Assembly: GCF_014397785.1 (NCBI RefSeq)
Contig: NZ_VZQQ01000025.1
Coordinates: 31,454 to 95,453 of the forward strand
Reading direction: 5' to 3'
Source: Paraburkholderia podalyriae
GTDB taxonomy: Bacteria > Pseudomonadota > Gammaproteobacteria > Burkholderiales > Burkholderiaceae
DNA: 64,000 nt
Of the stretch, positions 16,808 to 24,775 are shown one piece after another. The position numbers and the translations under genes are program-made. Below the pieces are notes generated by a model. It worked only from the letters and a program-made list of their open reading frames with translations, was not told the DNA's origin and made no database searches. Numbering within the stretch: position 1 is the stretch's first letter; the number at the start of each line of letters is the position of its first letter.

Positions 16808-18391
16808 ATGCCTATTACCGGCGAAATGCTGATCGGTCGCAAAGCCGTGCGCGGCGAAGAAAAACCGCTGCGCGCGTTCAATCCTGCCACGGGTTCCGAG
16901 ATTGCCGAGCCGGTGTTCGGCAGCGGTACCGTCGAGAACGTCGAGCAGGCGTGCGCGCTCGCGCAGCAGGCGTTCGACGCCTATCGTCAACTGCCGCTCT
17001 CAGTGCGCGCCGAGTTTCTGGATCGTATCGCGGACGGCATCACCGCGCTCGGCGACGAGCTGATCGAACGCGCGCAGGCTGAATCGGGCCTGCCGAAGGC
17101 GCGTCTGGAAGGCGAGCGCGGCCGCACCACCGGCCAGCTGAAGCTGTTCGCGCAGACCGTGCGCGCGGGCCAGTGGCTCAACGCGACGCTCGATTCGCCG
17201 CTGCCGGAGCGCAAGCCGCTGCCGCGCTCCGATCTGCGTATGCAAAAGATCGCGCTCGGCCCGGTCGCCGTGTTCGGCGCGAGCAACTTCCCGCTGGCGT
17301 TCTCGGTGGCGGGCGGCGACACGGCCGCGGCGCTGGCCGCGGGCTGCCCGGTCGTCGTGAAGGCGCACCGCGCGCACCTGGGCACGTCGGAGCTGGTCGG
17401 TCGTGTGATCCAGCGCGTCGCGCAGGAAATGGATTTGCCCGACGGCGTGTTCTCGATGATCGTCGGCGCGGGCAATTCGGTCGGCGAGGCGCTGGTGGCG
17501 CACCCGGCCATCAAGGCGGTCGGCTTCACCGGTTCGCGCGCGGGCGGCACGTCGCTGATGCGTGTCGCGGCGGCACGTCCGGAGCCGATCCCGGTTTACG
17601 CGGAAATGAGCAGCATCAACCCGGTGTTCCTGCTGCCGAACGCTCTGACGGCACGCGGCGACAGCATCGCGCGCGGTTTCGTCGACTCGCTCGTGCTCGG
17701 CGCGGGCCAGTTCTGCACGAACCCGGGCCTCGCCATCGCGATCGACAGCGACGCGCTGAAGGGCTTCGTCGCGGCGGCATCGGAAGCGCTCGCCGCGAAG
17801 CCGGCGCAGACCATGCTGACCTCGGGCATCCACGCCGCGTATGAAGACGGCGAAGGCAAGCTGGCCGCGACCAGGGGCGTCGAGGTCGTGGCACGCGGCG
17901 TCGCCGCGACCGGCCCGACCCAGGCTTGCGCGGCGCTGTTCGTGACCGACGCGCAGACGTTCCTCGCGAACCCGGCGCTCGAAGACGAAGTGTTCGGCCC
18001 GGTGTCGACGATCATCCGCTGCAAGGACGAGCAGGAAATGCTGAAGGTCGCCGGGCACTTCGCCGGCCAGCTGACTGCGACGCTGCTGATGGATAGCGCC
18101 GATGTCGCGGCTGCGAAAAAGCTGGTGCCGATTCTCGAGCGCAAGGCCGGCCGGATTCTGGTCAATGGCTTCCCGACCGGCGTCGAAGTGTGCCACGCGA
18201 TGGTCCACGGCGGCCCGTTCCCGGCAACGTCGGACAGCCGCGCGACCTCGGTCGGCACGACGTCGATCGACCGCTTCCTGCGCCCGGTGTGCTACCAGGA
18301 CTTCCCGGCCGAGCTGCTGCCGCAAACGCTGGCCGACGGTAATCCGCTGGAATTGTGGCGTCGTCGCGACGGCGAACTCACGCGCGGTTGA
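16808..18391 (+). CDS. 2,5-dioxovalerate (2-oxoglutarate semialdehyde) dehydrogenase
   Basis: The product is 527 residues. This aldehyde-dehydrogenase-fold protein has catalytic Cys303 (GAGQFCTNPG), general base Glu266 (VYAEMSSINP) and the cofactor-binding FGASNFPLAFSVAGGD and GFTGSRAGG motifs. Length and these motifs match the NADP+-type 2-oxoglutarate semialdehyde dehydrogenase subfamily. It oxidises the KdgD product to 2-oxoglutarate, the last step of the non-phosphorylative aldarate route. An operator lies 33 bp upstream and a strong bidirectional terminator follows. It is transcribed alone, divergently from garLR. Confidence 0.92.
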   Translation: MPITGEMLIGRKAVRGEEKPLRAFNPATGSEIAEPVFGSGTVENVEQACALAQQAFDAYRQLPLSVRAEFLDRIADGITALGDELIERAQAESGLPKARLEGERGRTTGQLKLFAQTVRAGQWLNATLDSPLPERKPLPRSDLRMQKIALGPVAVFGASNFPLAFSVAGGDTAAALAAGCPVVVKAHRAHLGTSELVGRVIQRVAQEMDLPDGVFSMIVGAGNSVGEALVAHPAIKAVGFTGSRAGGTSLMRVAAARPEPIPVYAEMSSINPVFLLPNALTARGDSIARGFVDSLVLGAGQFCTNPGLAIAIDSDALKGFVAAASEALAAKPAQTMLTSGIHAAYEDGEGKLAATRGVEVVARGVAATGPTQACAALFVTDAQTFLANPALEDEVFGPVSTIIRCKDEQEMLKVAGHFAGQLTATLLMDSADVAAAKKLVPILERKAGRILVNGFPTGVEVCHAMVHGGPFPATSDSRATSVGTTSIDRFLRPVCYQDFPAELLPQTLADGNPLELWRRRDGELTRG

Positions 18392-18475
18392 TCGCGTGAC
18401 GCCGTCCTGAACGGATGCGCCCGGGCCGATCGGCCGGGCGCGCATCGAAGGGAAGGGCGGCGGCAATCGCAAGAT

Positions 18476-18512
18476 AAAAAAAATGGCCGGGAGTTTTCCC
18501 GGCCATTTTTTT
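18476..18512. terminator. Bidirectional terminator between dehydrogenase and FadR-type regulator
   Basis: ATGGCCGGGA (18483-18492) and TCCCGGCCAT (18497-18506) form a 10-bp stem with a 4-nt loop, flanked by A-run (18476-18483) and T-run (18507-18511). It serves both converging genes. Confidence 0.9.
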
Positions 18513-18532
18513 GCCCGCCAGCTTCGCGAGAA

Positions 18533-19276
18533 TCAGCTGTTCGCTTCGCTCACTTCGTTCGCGCGACGCAGCCGCTCACGGCTATTCGACAGATGCATGC
18601 GCATCGCCGCGCGCGCGCCTTCGGCGTCGTGCCGGCTGATCGCCTCGAGGATGCTTTCATGCTCGAGGTTCACGAGCGACAGATACGCGTCGGGATCGGC
18701 GCGCGCGATGCCAGCCGAGTCGAGCCGGTTGCGCGGAATCAGCGCGCTGCCCATCTGCGACAGGATGTCGACGAAATAGCGGTTGCCCGTTGCACGCGCG
18801 ACCGAAATATGGAACTGCAGATCGGCGTCGACGCTGTCGAGCCCGTTGTGACGCGTGGCCTCGATCGCGTCGAGCGCGGTCCGCATGCGCGCGAGGTCGT
18901 CCGGTTTTGCGCGTTGCGCGGCGAGACCCGCGCATTCGGTTTCGAGGCTGATGCGCAGTTCCAGAATGGACAGCACGTCGCGCAGCGTGGTGGCGGGCAC
19001 CATGTCGATGCCGAGTTTTTCGCGCTGCGGCTCGAGCACGAAGCTGCCGATGCCGTGCCGCGTCTCGATGACCTTGCCCGCCTGCAGGCGCGAGATCGCC
19101 TCGCGAATCACCGTGCGGCTCACGCTGAGTGTGCTCATCAGCTGCGATTCGGTCGGCAGTTTGTCGCCCGGCTTCAGCGCGTTGGCCGCGATCTGCTCGG
19201 TGACGTAGCCGACGACGAACTCGGCAAGATTGCGAGCGCGTCGTGGCGGTGCCGCGGATGCTAGTGGTGTAGCCAT
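18533..19276 (-). CDS. FadR-subfamily GntR transcriptional regulator of the uronate regulon
   Basis: The product is 247 residues with AAGGAG upstream. The N-terminal winged helix-turn-helix (~14-80) has the FadR pattern LPTESQLMSTLSVSRTVIRE and VIETRHGIGSFV. A C-terminal FCD ligand domain (~98-225) carries the metal-binding style residues of this subfamily (DLQFHISVARATGNRYF, then HESILEAI). It sits in the middle of the uronate island and has a perfect TNGTNNNACNA site 54-66 bp before its own start, so autoregulation is likely. It is inferred to repress the operons at 10999, 16572, 16808, 21964, 22234 and 26314 until a uronate- or aldarate-derived effector binds. Confidence 0.9.
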   Translation of the reverse strand: MATPLASAAPPRRARNLAEFVVGYVTEQIAANALKPGDKLPTESQLMSTLSVSRTVIREAISRLQAGKVIETRHGIGSFVLEPQREKLGIDMVPATTLRDVLSILELRISLETECAGLAAQRAKPDDLARMRTALDAIEATRHNGLDSVDADLQFHISVARATGNRYFVDILSQMGSALIPRNRLDSAGIARADPDAYLSLVNLEHESILEAISRHDAEGARAAMRMHLSNSRERLRRANEVSEANS

Positions 19277-19329
19277 CGAAAACGCTCCTTGTTTGAAGAC
19301 CGCTGGGAATACTGCATTCTTATTATATC

Positions 19330-19342
19330 GTCGTCTGACGAC
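19330..19342. promoter_or_regulatory. FadR-type operator 4 (autoregulatory)
   Basis: GTCGTCTGACGAC contains TCGTCTGACGA, a perfect fit to TNGTNNNACNA and itself palindromic. It lies upstream of the regulator gene. Confidence 0.65.
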
Positions 19343-19408
19343 TGAATATATAAGCGCCGGATCGTTTCCGGCACAAATGTCACCTATATCAGCGGAGGCC
19401 CGAAGTTT

Positions 19409-19442
19409 GGCGCCTCGGCGCGAATAGATCGCGCGAGGCGCC
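19409..19442 (-). terminator. GC-rich hairpin downstream of GarP-like transporter
   Basis: GGCGCCTC (19409-19416) pairs with GAGGCGCC (19435-19442), extended inside by GCGCG/CGCGC. There is no T-run on the minus strand, so it may be Rho-assisted or a mere 3' stabiliser. Confidence 0.4.
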
Positions 19443-19497
19443 GGCTCCGTAGGCCGGAAGTACGATAACCGCGACGATAACCCAGCCTATAACCGGC

Positions 19498-20856
19498 TCA
19501 CGCCGGGCGCAACTCGACCCGCCGGATGTCCTTGACGATCACCAGATAGCTGATCACGGTCATCAGCGCGTTCGCGCCGACGAACACCAGCGCGCCATTG
19601 AACGAGCCCGTGCGCGCGACGAGATAACCGATCACGATCGGCGTCACGATGCCGGCGATGTTGCCGAACATGTTGAAGATCCCGCCGGACAGGCCGAGCG
19701 CTTCCTTCGGCGACGTATCGGCGACCACGGCCCAGCCGAGCGCGCCGATGCCCTTGCCGAAGAACGCGAGCGACATCAGCGCGACGACGATCCAGTCGGT
19801 CGACACGTAGTTGCAGCCGATGATGCAGGTCGACAGCAGCATGCCGCCGACGATTGGCACCTTGCGCGCGACGGTCAGCGAACAGCCGCGGCGGATCATT
19901 CCGTCCGACAGCACGCCGCCGAGCACCCCGCCGAGAAAGCCGCAGATCGCCGGCAGCGAGGCCACGAGGCCCGCGTGCAGGATCGTCATGCCGCGCGCCT
20001 GCACGAGGTAGATCGGAAACCACGTCAGGAAGAAGTAGGTCAGCACGTTGATGCAGTACTGCGCGAGATAGACGCCGAGCAGCATGCGGTTGCTGAGCAA
20101 CTGACGCACGAGCGTCCAGCCGCCGGCCTTCGAAACATCGTCCGGGCCCGTCTTGCGCGCACCGCTGACGAGGCCGCCGCCTTGCTCGATGTACTCGAGC
20201 TCGGCGCGCGACACGCGCGGGTGGTCGGCGGGATTCTTCATGACCTTCAGCCACGTTAGAGCGAGCAGCAGCCCGGCCACGCCCATCACGACGTAGACCA
20301 TTTCCCACCCGAACGCGTGCGTGAGCCACGCCATCAGCGGCGTGAACACGACCGCGGCGAAGTATTGCGCGGCGTTGAAGATCGCCGACGCGGTGCCGCG
20401 CTCATTGGTCGGGAACCAGCTCGCGACGACCTTCGCGTTTGCCGGGAACGCCGGCGACTCGGCCGCGCCCATCACGAAGCGCAGCACGAACAGGCCGGTG
20501 ATCGCCGCGCCGGCGCTGCCGAGCAGGCCGACCGAGCTCTGCAGCAGCGTGAATATCGACCACGAGAAGATGCTCGCCGCGTACACGCGGCGCGCGCCGA
20601 AACGGTCGAGCAGCCAGCCGGCCGGCAGTTGCGACAGCACGTAAGCCCAGCTGAATGCGGAAAAGATATAGCCCATGCGGATCGCGTCGAGGCTGAACGC
20701 GGTGCGCATTGCGGAACCGGTGACGGACAGTGTCGCGCGGTCGGCGTAGTTGAGGGTGGTGATCACAAAGATCAGCAGCAGGATCCCGTAGCGGACCTTG
20801 GTGCGTGCCGCGCTAGAAGCGGCGTCGGTGGAACTGGCCGAGCGGCTCAAGTCCAT
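19498..20856 (-). CDS. garP: MFS aldarate (galactarate/glucarate) transporter, GarP/GudP-like
   Basis: The product is 452 residues with about 12 membrane helices; AGGAG lies 7 nt before the ATG. The N-terminal helix with LNYADRATLSVTGSAM and the segment GAAESPAFPANAKVVASWFP are hallmarks of the GudP/GarP/D-galactonate branch of the ACS family, distinct from the ExuT-like transporter at 11839. It probably imports galactarate or glucarate by proton symport. No operator was seen in its own leader, so it may be transcribed from the kdgD promoter, although GC-rich palindromes lie in between. Confidence 0.85.
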   Translation of the reverse strand: MDLSRSASSTDAASSAARTKVRYGILLLIFVITTLNYADRATLSVTGSAMRTAFSLDAIRMGYIFSAFSWAYVLSQLPAGWLLDRFGARRVYAASIFSWSIFTLLQSSVGLLGSAGAAITGLFVLRFVMGAAESPAFPANAKVVASWFPTNERGTASAIFNAAQYFAAVVFTPLMAWLTHAFGWEMVYVVMGVAGLLLALTWLKVMKNPADHPRVSRAELEYIEQGGGLVSGARKTGPDDVSKAGGWTLVRQLLSNRMLLGVYLAQYCINVLTYFFLTWFPIYLVQARGMTILHAGLVASLPAICGFLGGVLGGVLSDGMIRRGCSLTVARKVPIVGGMLLSTCIIGCNYVSTDWIVVALMSLAFFGKGIGALGWAVVADTSPKEALGLSGGIFNMFGNIAGIVTPIVIGYLVARTGSFNGALVFVGANALMTVISYLVIVKDIRRVELRPA

Positions 20857-20937
20857 GGGTCATCTCCTGTATTTTCGGGTGAGGTGTACTCTGCACGCCG
20901 GGCGGCCCGCAGACCACCTGCCGGTCGGGCAAACACA

Positions 20938-20972
20938 CGAACGCCCGGCGAGGTTGTCGTGCCGGGCGTTCG
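20938..20972. terminator. 12-bp stem hairpin between kdgD and garP-like gene
   Basis: CGAACGCCCGGC (20938-20949) pairs perfectly with GCCGGGCGTTCG (20961-20972) over an 11-nt loop. No T-run follows on either strand, so partial termination or mRNA processing are both possible. Confidence 0.5.
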
Positions 20973-20988
20973 CCACGCGGCCGTCTAT

Positions 20989-21012
20989 GCGGCCCTCATC
21001 GATGAGGGCCGC
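20989..21012. repeat. Perfect 24-bp palindrome after kdgD
   Basis: GCGGCCCTCATC (20989-21000) is followed directly by its reverse complement GATGAGGGCCGC (21001-21012). It lies 35 bp after the kdgD stop and, with the neighbouring hairpin, separates kdgD from the garP-like gene. Confidence 0.55.
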
Positions 21013-21046
21013 GAGCTTGTTCGCTCGAAGCCCCAGCGCCGGTGCC

Positions 21047-21964
21047 TTACTGCGCTCCGAGCTTTTTGATCAGCACGTCGAGCTGTTCCATTTCTTCCGG
21101 CATCAGATCGGTCAGCGGTGCGCGCACCGGACCTGCGTCGTGGCCGACCAGCTTCGCGCCAGCCTTGACGATGCTGACCGCGTAGCCTGCGCGGCGGTTG
21201 CGGATCTTCAGGTACGGCAGGAAGAATTCGTCGATCAGCTTGCCGACCGTCGCGTGGTCGTCAGCGGCGATCGCGCGGTAGAAGTCCATCGCGGTCTTCG
21301 GGATGAAGTTGAACACCGCCGACGAGTACACCGGCACGCCCAGCGCCTTGTAGGCGGCGGCATAGACTTCCGCGGTCGGCAGGCCGCCGAGGTACGAGAA
21401 GCGCTCGCCAAGGCGGCGGCGGATCGTCACCATGTTTTCGATCTCGCCCACGCCGTCCTTGAAGCCGATCAGGTTCGGGCAACGGTCGGCCAGACGCTCG
21501 AGCATGTCAGCGTTGAGCTTGGAGTTCGCGCGGTTGTAGATGATCACGCCCATGTTCGGCACCGACTTGCAGACCTCTTCGGCGTGCGCGGCGATACCGT
21601 CCTGGCTTGCTTCGGTCAGGTAGTGCGGCATCAGCAGGATGCCGTGCGCGCCGAGGCGCTGGGCTTCCTTCGCGTAGGCGACCGCCACGCGGGTCGGGCC
21701 GCCGGCGCCGGCGAGGATCGGTACCTTGCCCTTGCAAACTTCGACCGCGGTGCGCACGACTTGCGTGTAATCGTCTTGCGTCAGCGAAAAGAATTCGCCC
21801 GTGCCGCCGGCGACGAACAGCGCCGAAGCGCCGTACGGAGCGAGCCATTCGAGGCGCTCTGCGTAAGTGTCGGCGCGGAAGTCGCCGTTAGCGTCGAAGT
21901 CGGTGATGGGGAAGGACAGGAGGCCTTCCGAAACGATCTGCTTGAGTTCCTGCGGTGTCGTCAT
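21047..21964 (-). CDS. kdgD: 5-dehydro-4-deoxyglucarate dehydratase
   Basis: The product is 305 residues from ATG 21964 (a TTG two codons earlier is less likely). It belongs to the DHDPS/NAL family: GGTGEFFSLT motif, Tyr143 in IIYNRANS and Schiff-base Lys169 in LIGFKDGVGE. It dehydrates and decarboxylates 5-keto-4-deoxyglucarate to 2-oxoglutarate semialdehyde. It is divergent from garD, and their 269-bp shared region carries two FadR-type operators and a related palindrome. Confidence 0.95.
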   Translation of the reverse strand: MTTPQELKQIVSEGLLSFPITDFDANGDFRADTYAERLEWLAPYGASALFVAGGTGEFFSLTQDDYTQVVRTAVEVCKGKVPILAGAGGPTRVAVAYAKEAQRLGAHGILLMPHYLTEASQDGIAAHAEEVCKSVPNMGVIIYNRANSKLNADMLERLADRCPNLIGFKDGVGEIENMVTIRRRLGERFSYLGGLPTAEVYAAAYKALGVPVYSSAVFNFIPKTAMDFYRAIAADDHATVGKLIDEFFLPYLKIRNRRAGYAVSIVKAGAKLVGHDAGPVRAPLTDLMPEEMEQLDVLIKKLGAQ

Positions 21965-22023
21965 GATCAAATATCCAGGCGTCGGATTGAGTCGTTAGAG
22001 TGAGTCGTTAGTTGGATCCAACC

Positions 22024-22043
22024 AGTACGACGGACGTCGTACT
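22024..22043. promoter_or_regulatory. Palindrome upstream of kdgD, operator-like
   Basis: AGTACGAC (22024-22031) and GTCGTACT (22036-22043) are a perfect 8-bp inverted repeat with a 4-nt spacer. The half sequence GTCGTAC also occurs in the operator at 26004. It lies 60-79 bp before the kdgD start. Confidence 0.5.
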
Positions 22044-22075
22044 AGTAGAAAATCTTTTGAAAATCAGATTTCTTA

Positions 22076-22091
22076 TACGTCATCGTACAAC
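22076..22091. promoter_or_regulatory. FadR-type operator 5 (kdgD/garD)
   Basis: TACGTCATCGTACAAC serves as the reference copy of the site; its core TCATCGTACAA has one mismatch to TNGTNNNACNA. It lies in the divergent kdgD-garD region. Confidence 0.75.
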
Positions 22092-22173
22092 AATGAATCC
22101 GGTAACTCAACGATGTTTTCACGGCATAATGACCGCTATAGGGTAAATACGGAACATCCGGGCAAACTTCGTT

Positions 22174-22189
22174 GTTGTAGGATGACGTA
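22174..22189. promoter_or_regulatory. FadR-type operator 6 (garD)
   Basis: The reverse complement is TACGTCATCCTACAAC, 15 of 16 identical to operator 5. It lies 45 bp before the garD ATG. Confidence 0.75.
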
Positions 22190-22233
22190 TGATTGCAGGC
22201 GAAGCAGGCTTATCACGCCTTTAGGATCGATCA

Positions 22234-23823
22234 ATGGAACAAACTCCGCTCTACATCCGCGTTCATCCCAATGACAATGTTGCGATCGTCGTCAACGACG
22301 GCGGTCTGGGGGAAGGCGCGGTATTTGCCGATGGCCTCAGGCTGCGCGAGCGTGTGCCGCAGGGCCACAAGGTCGCGCTGGCCGATCTCGCCGAGGGCGA
22401 CGAGGTCATCCGCTATAACGTCGTGATCGGCTACGCGCTGAAGTCGCTGCCGAAGGGCAGCTGGATCAACGAGCACGTGATCCGCATGCCGAGCCCGCCG
22501 GGACTCGAAGACCTGCCGATCGCCACCATCAAAGCGCCGGAGATGCCGCCGCTCGAAGGCTACACGTTCGAGGGTTACCGTAACTCGGACGGCTCGGTAG
22601 GCACGCGCAACATCCTCGCGATCACGACCACCGTGCAGTGCGTGGCCGACGTCGTGCAACACGCGGTCACGCGCATCAAGTCCGAACTGCTGCCGAAATA
22701 TCCGAATGTCGACGACGTCGTCAGCCTCGGCCACACCTACGGTTGCGGCGTCGCGATCGACGCGCCCGACGCGATGGTGCCGATCCGCACCGTGCGCAAC
22801 ATCGCGCTGAACCCGAACTTCGGCGGCGAAGTGATGATGGTGAGCCTCGGCTGCGAGAAGCTGCAGCCCGAGCGTCTGATGCCGCCGGGCACGATTCCGA
22901 TCGCGGCGGCCGCGGTCGTCGACGACGTCGCCGACATCGGCGATGTCGCGCTGGACCTGAACGGTGATGTCGTGGTGCTGCAGGACGAATCGCACGTCGG
23001 CTTCCAGTCGATGATCACGTCGATCATGAAGATGGCCGAGGGCCACCTGAAGCGCCTGAACAACCGCCGTCGCGAGACCTGTCCGGCGTCGGATCTGGTA
23101 ATCGGCGTGCAGTGCGGCGGCAGCGACGCGTTCTCGGGCCTGACCGCGAACCCGGCCGTCGGTTTCGCGACCGACCTGCTGGTGCGAGCCGGCGCGACCG
23201 TGATGTTCTCGGAAGTCACCGAAGTGCGCGACGGCGTCGATCAGCTGACCGCGCGCGCGGCCAACGCGGATGTCGCGCAGGCGATCATCCGCGAGATGCA
23301 GTGGTACGACGATTACCTGAAGCGCGGCGGCGCCGACCGCAGCGCGAACACGACGCCCGGCAACAAGAAGGGCGGCCTGTCGAACATCGTCGAAAAGGCG
23401 ATGGGCTCGATCATCAAGTCGGGCAACTCGGCGATCTCCGGCGTGCTGTCGCCGGGCGAGAAGGTGAGCGAGAAAGGCCTCATCTATGCGGCGACGCCGG
23501 CTAGCGACTTCATCTGCGGCACGCTGCAGGTCGCCTCGGGCATCACGCTGCACGTGTTCACGACCGGCCGCGGTACGCCGTACAGCCTCGCCGAAGTGCC
23601 GGTCATCAAGGTCGCGACGCGTTCGGACCTCGCGCGCCGCTGGCACGATCTGATGGACATCAACGCCGGCACGATCGCGACCGGCCAGTCCAGCATCGAG
23701 GAGGTGGGCTGGGAACTGTTCCGCCTGATGCTCGAAGTCGCGAGCGGCCGCCAGCAAACCTGCGCGGAGAAGCTCGGGCTGCACAATGCGTTGACGCTGT
23801 TCAACCCGGCGCCGGTGACCTGA
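22234..23823 (+). CDS. garD: Galactarate dehydratase
   Basis: The product is 529 residues, the usual size for GarD. The N-terminal SAF-like segment covers about residues 1-85. The central motif YRNSDGSVGTRNILAITTTV begins the UxaA/GarD catalytic region, followed by HTYGCGVAIDAPDA, MVSLGCEKLQPER, QCGGSDAFSGLTANPAVG and the C-terminal FTTGRGTPYSLAEVPVIKVATRS. It dehydrates meso-galactarate to 5-keto-4-deoxyglucarate. Altronate dehydratase and glucarate-specific relatives are alternatives, but length and neighbours favour GarD. An operator lies 45 bp upstream and a hairpin terminator after the stop. Confidence 0.93.
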   Translation: MEQTPLYIRVHPNDNVAIVVNDGGLGEGAVFADGLRLRERVPQGHKVALADLAEGDEVIRYNVVIGYALKSLPKGSWINEHVIRMPSPPGLEDLPIATIKAPEMPPLEGYTFEGYRNSDGSVGTRNILAITTTVQCVADVVQHAVTRIKSELLPKYPNVDDVVSLGHTYGCGVAIDAPDAMVPIRTVRNIALNPNFGGEVMMVSLGCEKLQPERLMPPGTIPIAAAAVVDDVADIGDVALDLNGDVVVLQDESHVGFQSMITSIMKMAEGHLKRLNNRRRETCPASDLVIGVQCGGSDAFSGLTANPAVGFATDLLVRAGATVMFSEVTEVRDGVDQLTARAANADVAQAIIREMQWYDDYLKRGGADRSANTTPGNKKGGLSNIVEKAMGSIIKSGNSAISGVLSPGEKVSEKGLIYAATPASDFICGTLQVASGITLHVFTTGRGTPYSLAEVPVIKVATRSDLARRWHDLMDINAGTIATGQSSIEEVGWELFRLMLEVASGRQQTCAEKLGLHNALTLFNPAPVT

Positions 23824-23849
23824 TCAGGCACCTTGTCCCGTCCAACCTC

Positions 23850-23887
23850 AGGCGAGCGCCGGTCCAACCAGCGCTCGCCTTTCTGTT
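23850..23887 (+). terminator. Hairpin between garD and second uronate dehydrogenase
   Basis: AGGCGAGCGC (23850-23859) and GCGCTCGCCT (23871-23880) form a perfect 10-bp stem with an 11-nt loop, followed by TTCTGTT. It probably gives partial termination before the downstream genes. Confidence 0.65.
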
Positions 23888-23923
23888 CAGATGACCCGAT
23901 CGCCATTCCAAAAGCAAAGAGAC

Positions 23924-24775
23924 ATGACCGATTTGAACGTTGACCGCTCCGCGGCAAAGAAACCATTCCGCCGTCTGCTGCTCACCGGCGCCGCGGGCAA
24001 CCTCGGCAAGCAACTGCGTCCCGCGCTCGCGCAATGGGCCGACATCGTGCGCGTGTCCGATATCGCGCCGCTCGGCGAAGTCGCCGCGCACGAGGAAGCG
24101 GCCGTCGTCAATCTCGCCGACGAAGCGGCCGTGCACGCGCTGCTCGAAGGCGTGGACGCGGCGGTGCATCTCGGCGGAATTTCCGCCGAAGCGCCATTCG
24201 AAGACCTGCTCGAAGCGAACATCCGCGGCCTGTACAACCTGTACTCGGCCGCTCAGAAGCACGGCGTGAAGCGCATCATCTACGCGAGCTCGAATCACGC
24301 GGTGGGTTTCCATCCGGTGACGTCGGTTCTCGATACCGAAGCGCCGCTGCGTCCGGACGGCCTGTACGGCGTGACGAAGTGCTTCGGCGAATCGCTGTCG
24401 CGCTATTACTTCGACCGCTTCGGCCTCGAAACCGTATGTCTGCGGATCGGCTCGTCGTTCGAGCAGCCGAAGACCGCGCGCATGCTGGTCACGTATCTGA
24501 GCTACCGCGACTTCATCGAACTCGTGCGCTGCTCGCTGTTCACGAACCGCGTCGGCCACGCGATCGTCTATGGCGTATCGGACAATCGCATCTCGTGGGT
24601 CGACAACACGAACGCGGCGTTCCTCGGCTACCGTCCGCAAGACAGCTCGGCGCAATTCGAGCACCTGTTCCCGCCGAGCGCCCCCGACACGCGCTTCGAC
24701 GACCCGACTCAGTTGTACCAGGGTGGCCCGTTCGTGCTCGCCGGGCCGATGGAGCCGAAGCGGGAGCCCAAATAA
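23924..24775 (+). CDS. udh: Uronate dehydrogenase (NAD-dependent), copy 2
   Basis: The product is 283 residues from ATG 23924 (an in-frame ATG at 23891 would add 11 residues and sits close to the garD terminator). It has the glycine motif TGAAGNLGKQ (21-30), the YASSNHAVGFHP segment and catalytic Tyr148-X3-Lys152 (LYGVTK). It is closer to characterised uronate dehydrogenases than copy 1. Its stop codon overlaps the start of the lactonase gene, so dehydrogenase and lactonase are translationally coupled, as fits consecutive steps. Confidence 0.92.
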   Translation: MTDLNVDRSAAKKPFRRLLLTGAAGNLGKQLRPALAQWADIVRVSDIAPLGEVAAHEEAAVVNLADEAAVHALLEGVDAAVHLGGISAEAPFEDLLEANIRGLYNLYSAAQKHGVKRIIYASSNHAVGFHPVTSVLDTEAPLRPDGLYGVTKCFGESLSRYYFDRFGLETVCLRIGSSFEQPKTARMLVTYLSYRDFIELVRCSLFTNRVGHAIVYGVSDNRISWVDNTNAAFLGYRPQDSSAQFEHLFPPSAPDTRFDDPTQLYQGGPFVLAGPMEPKREPK

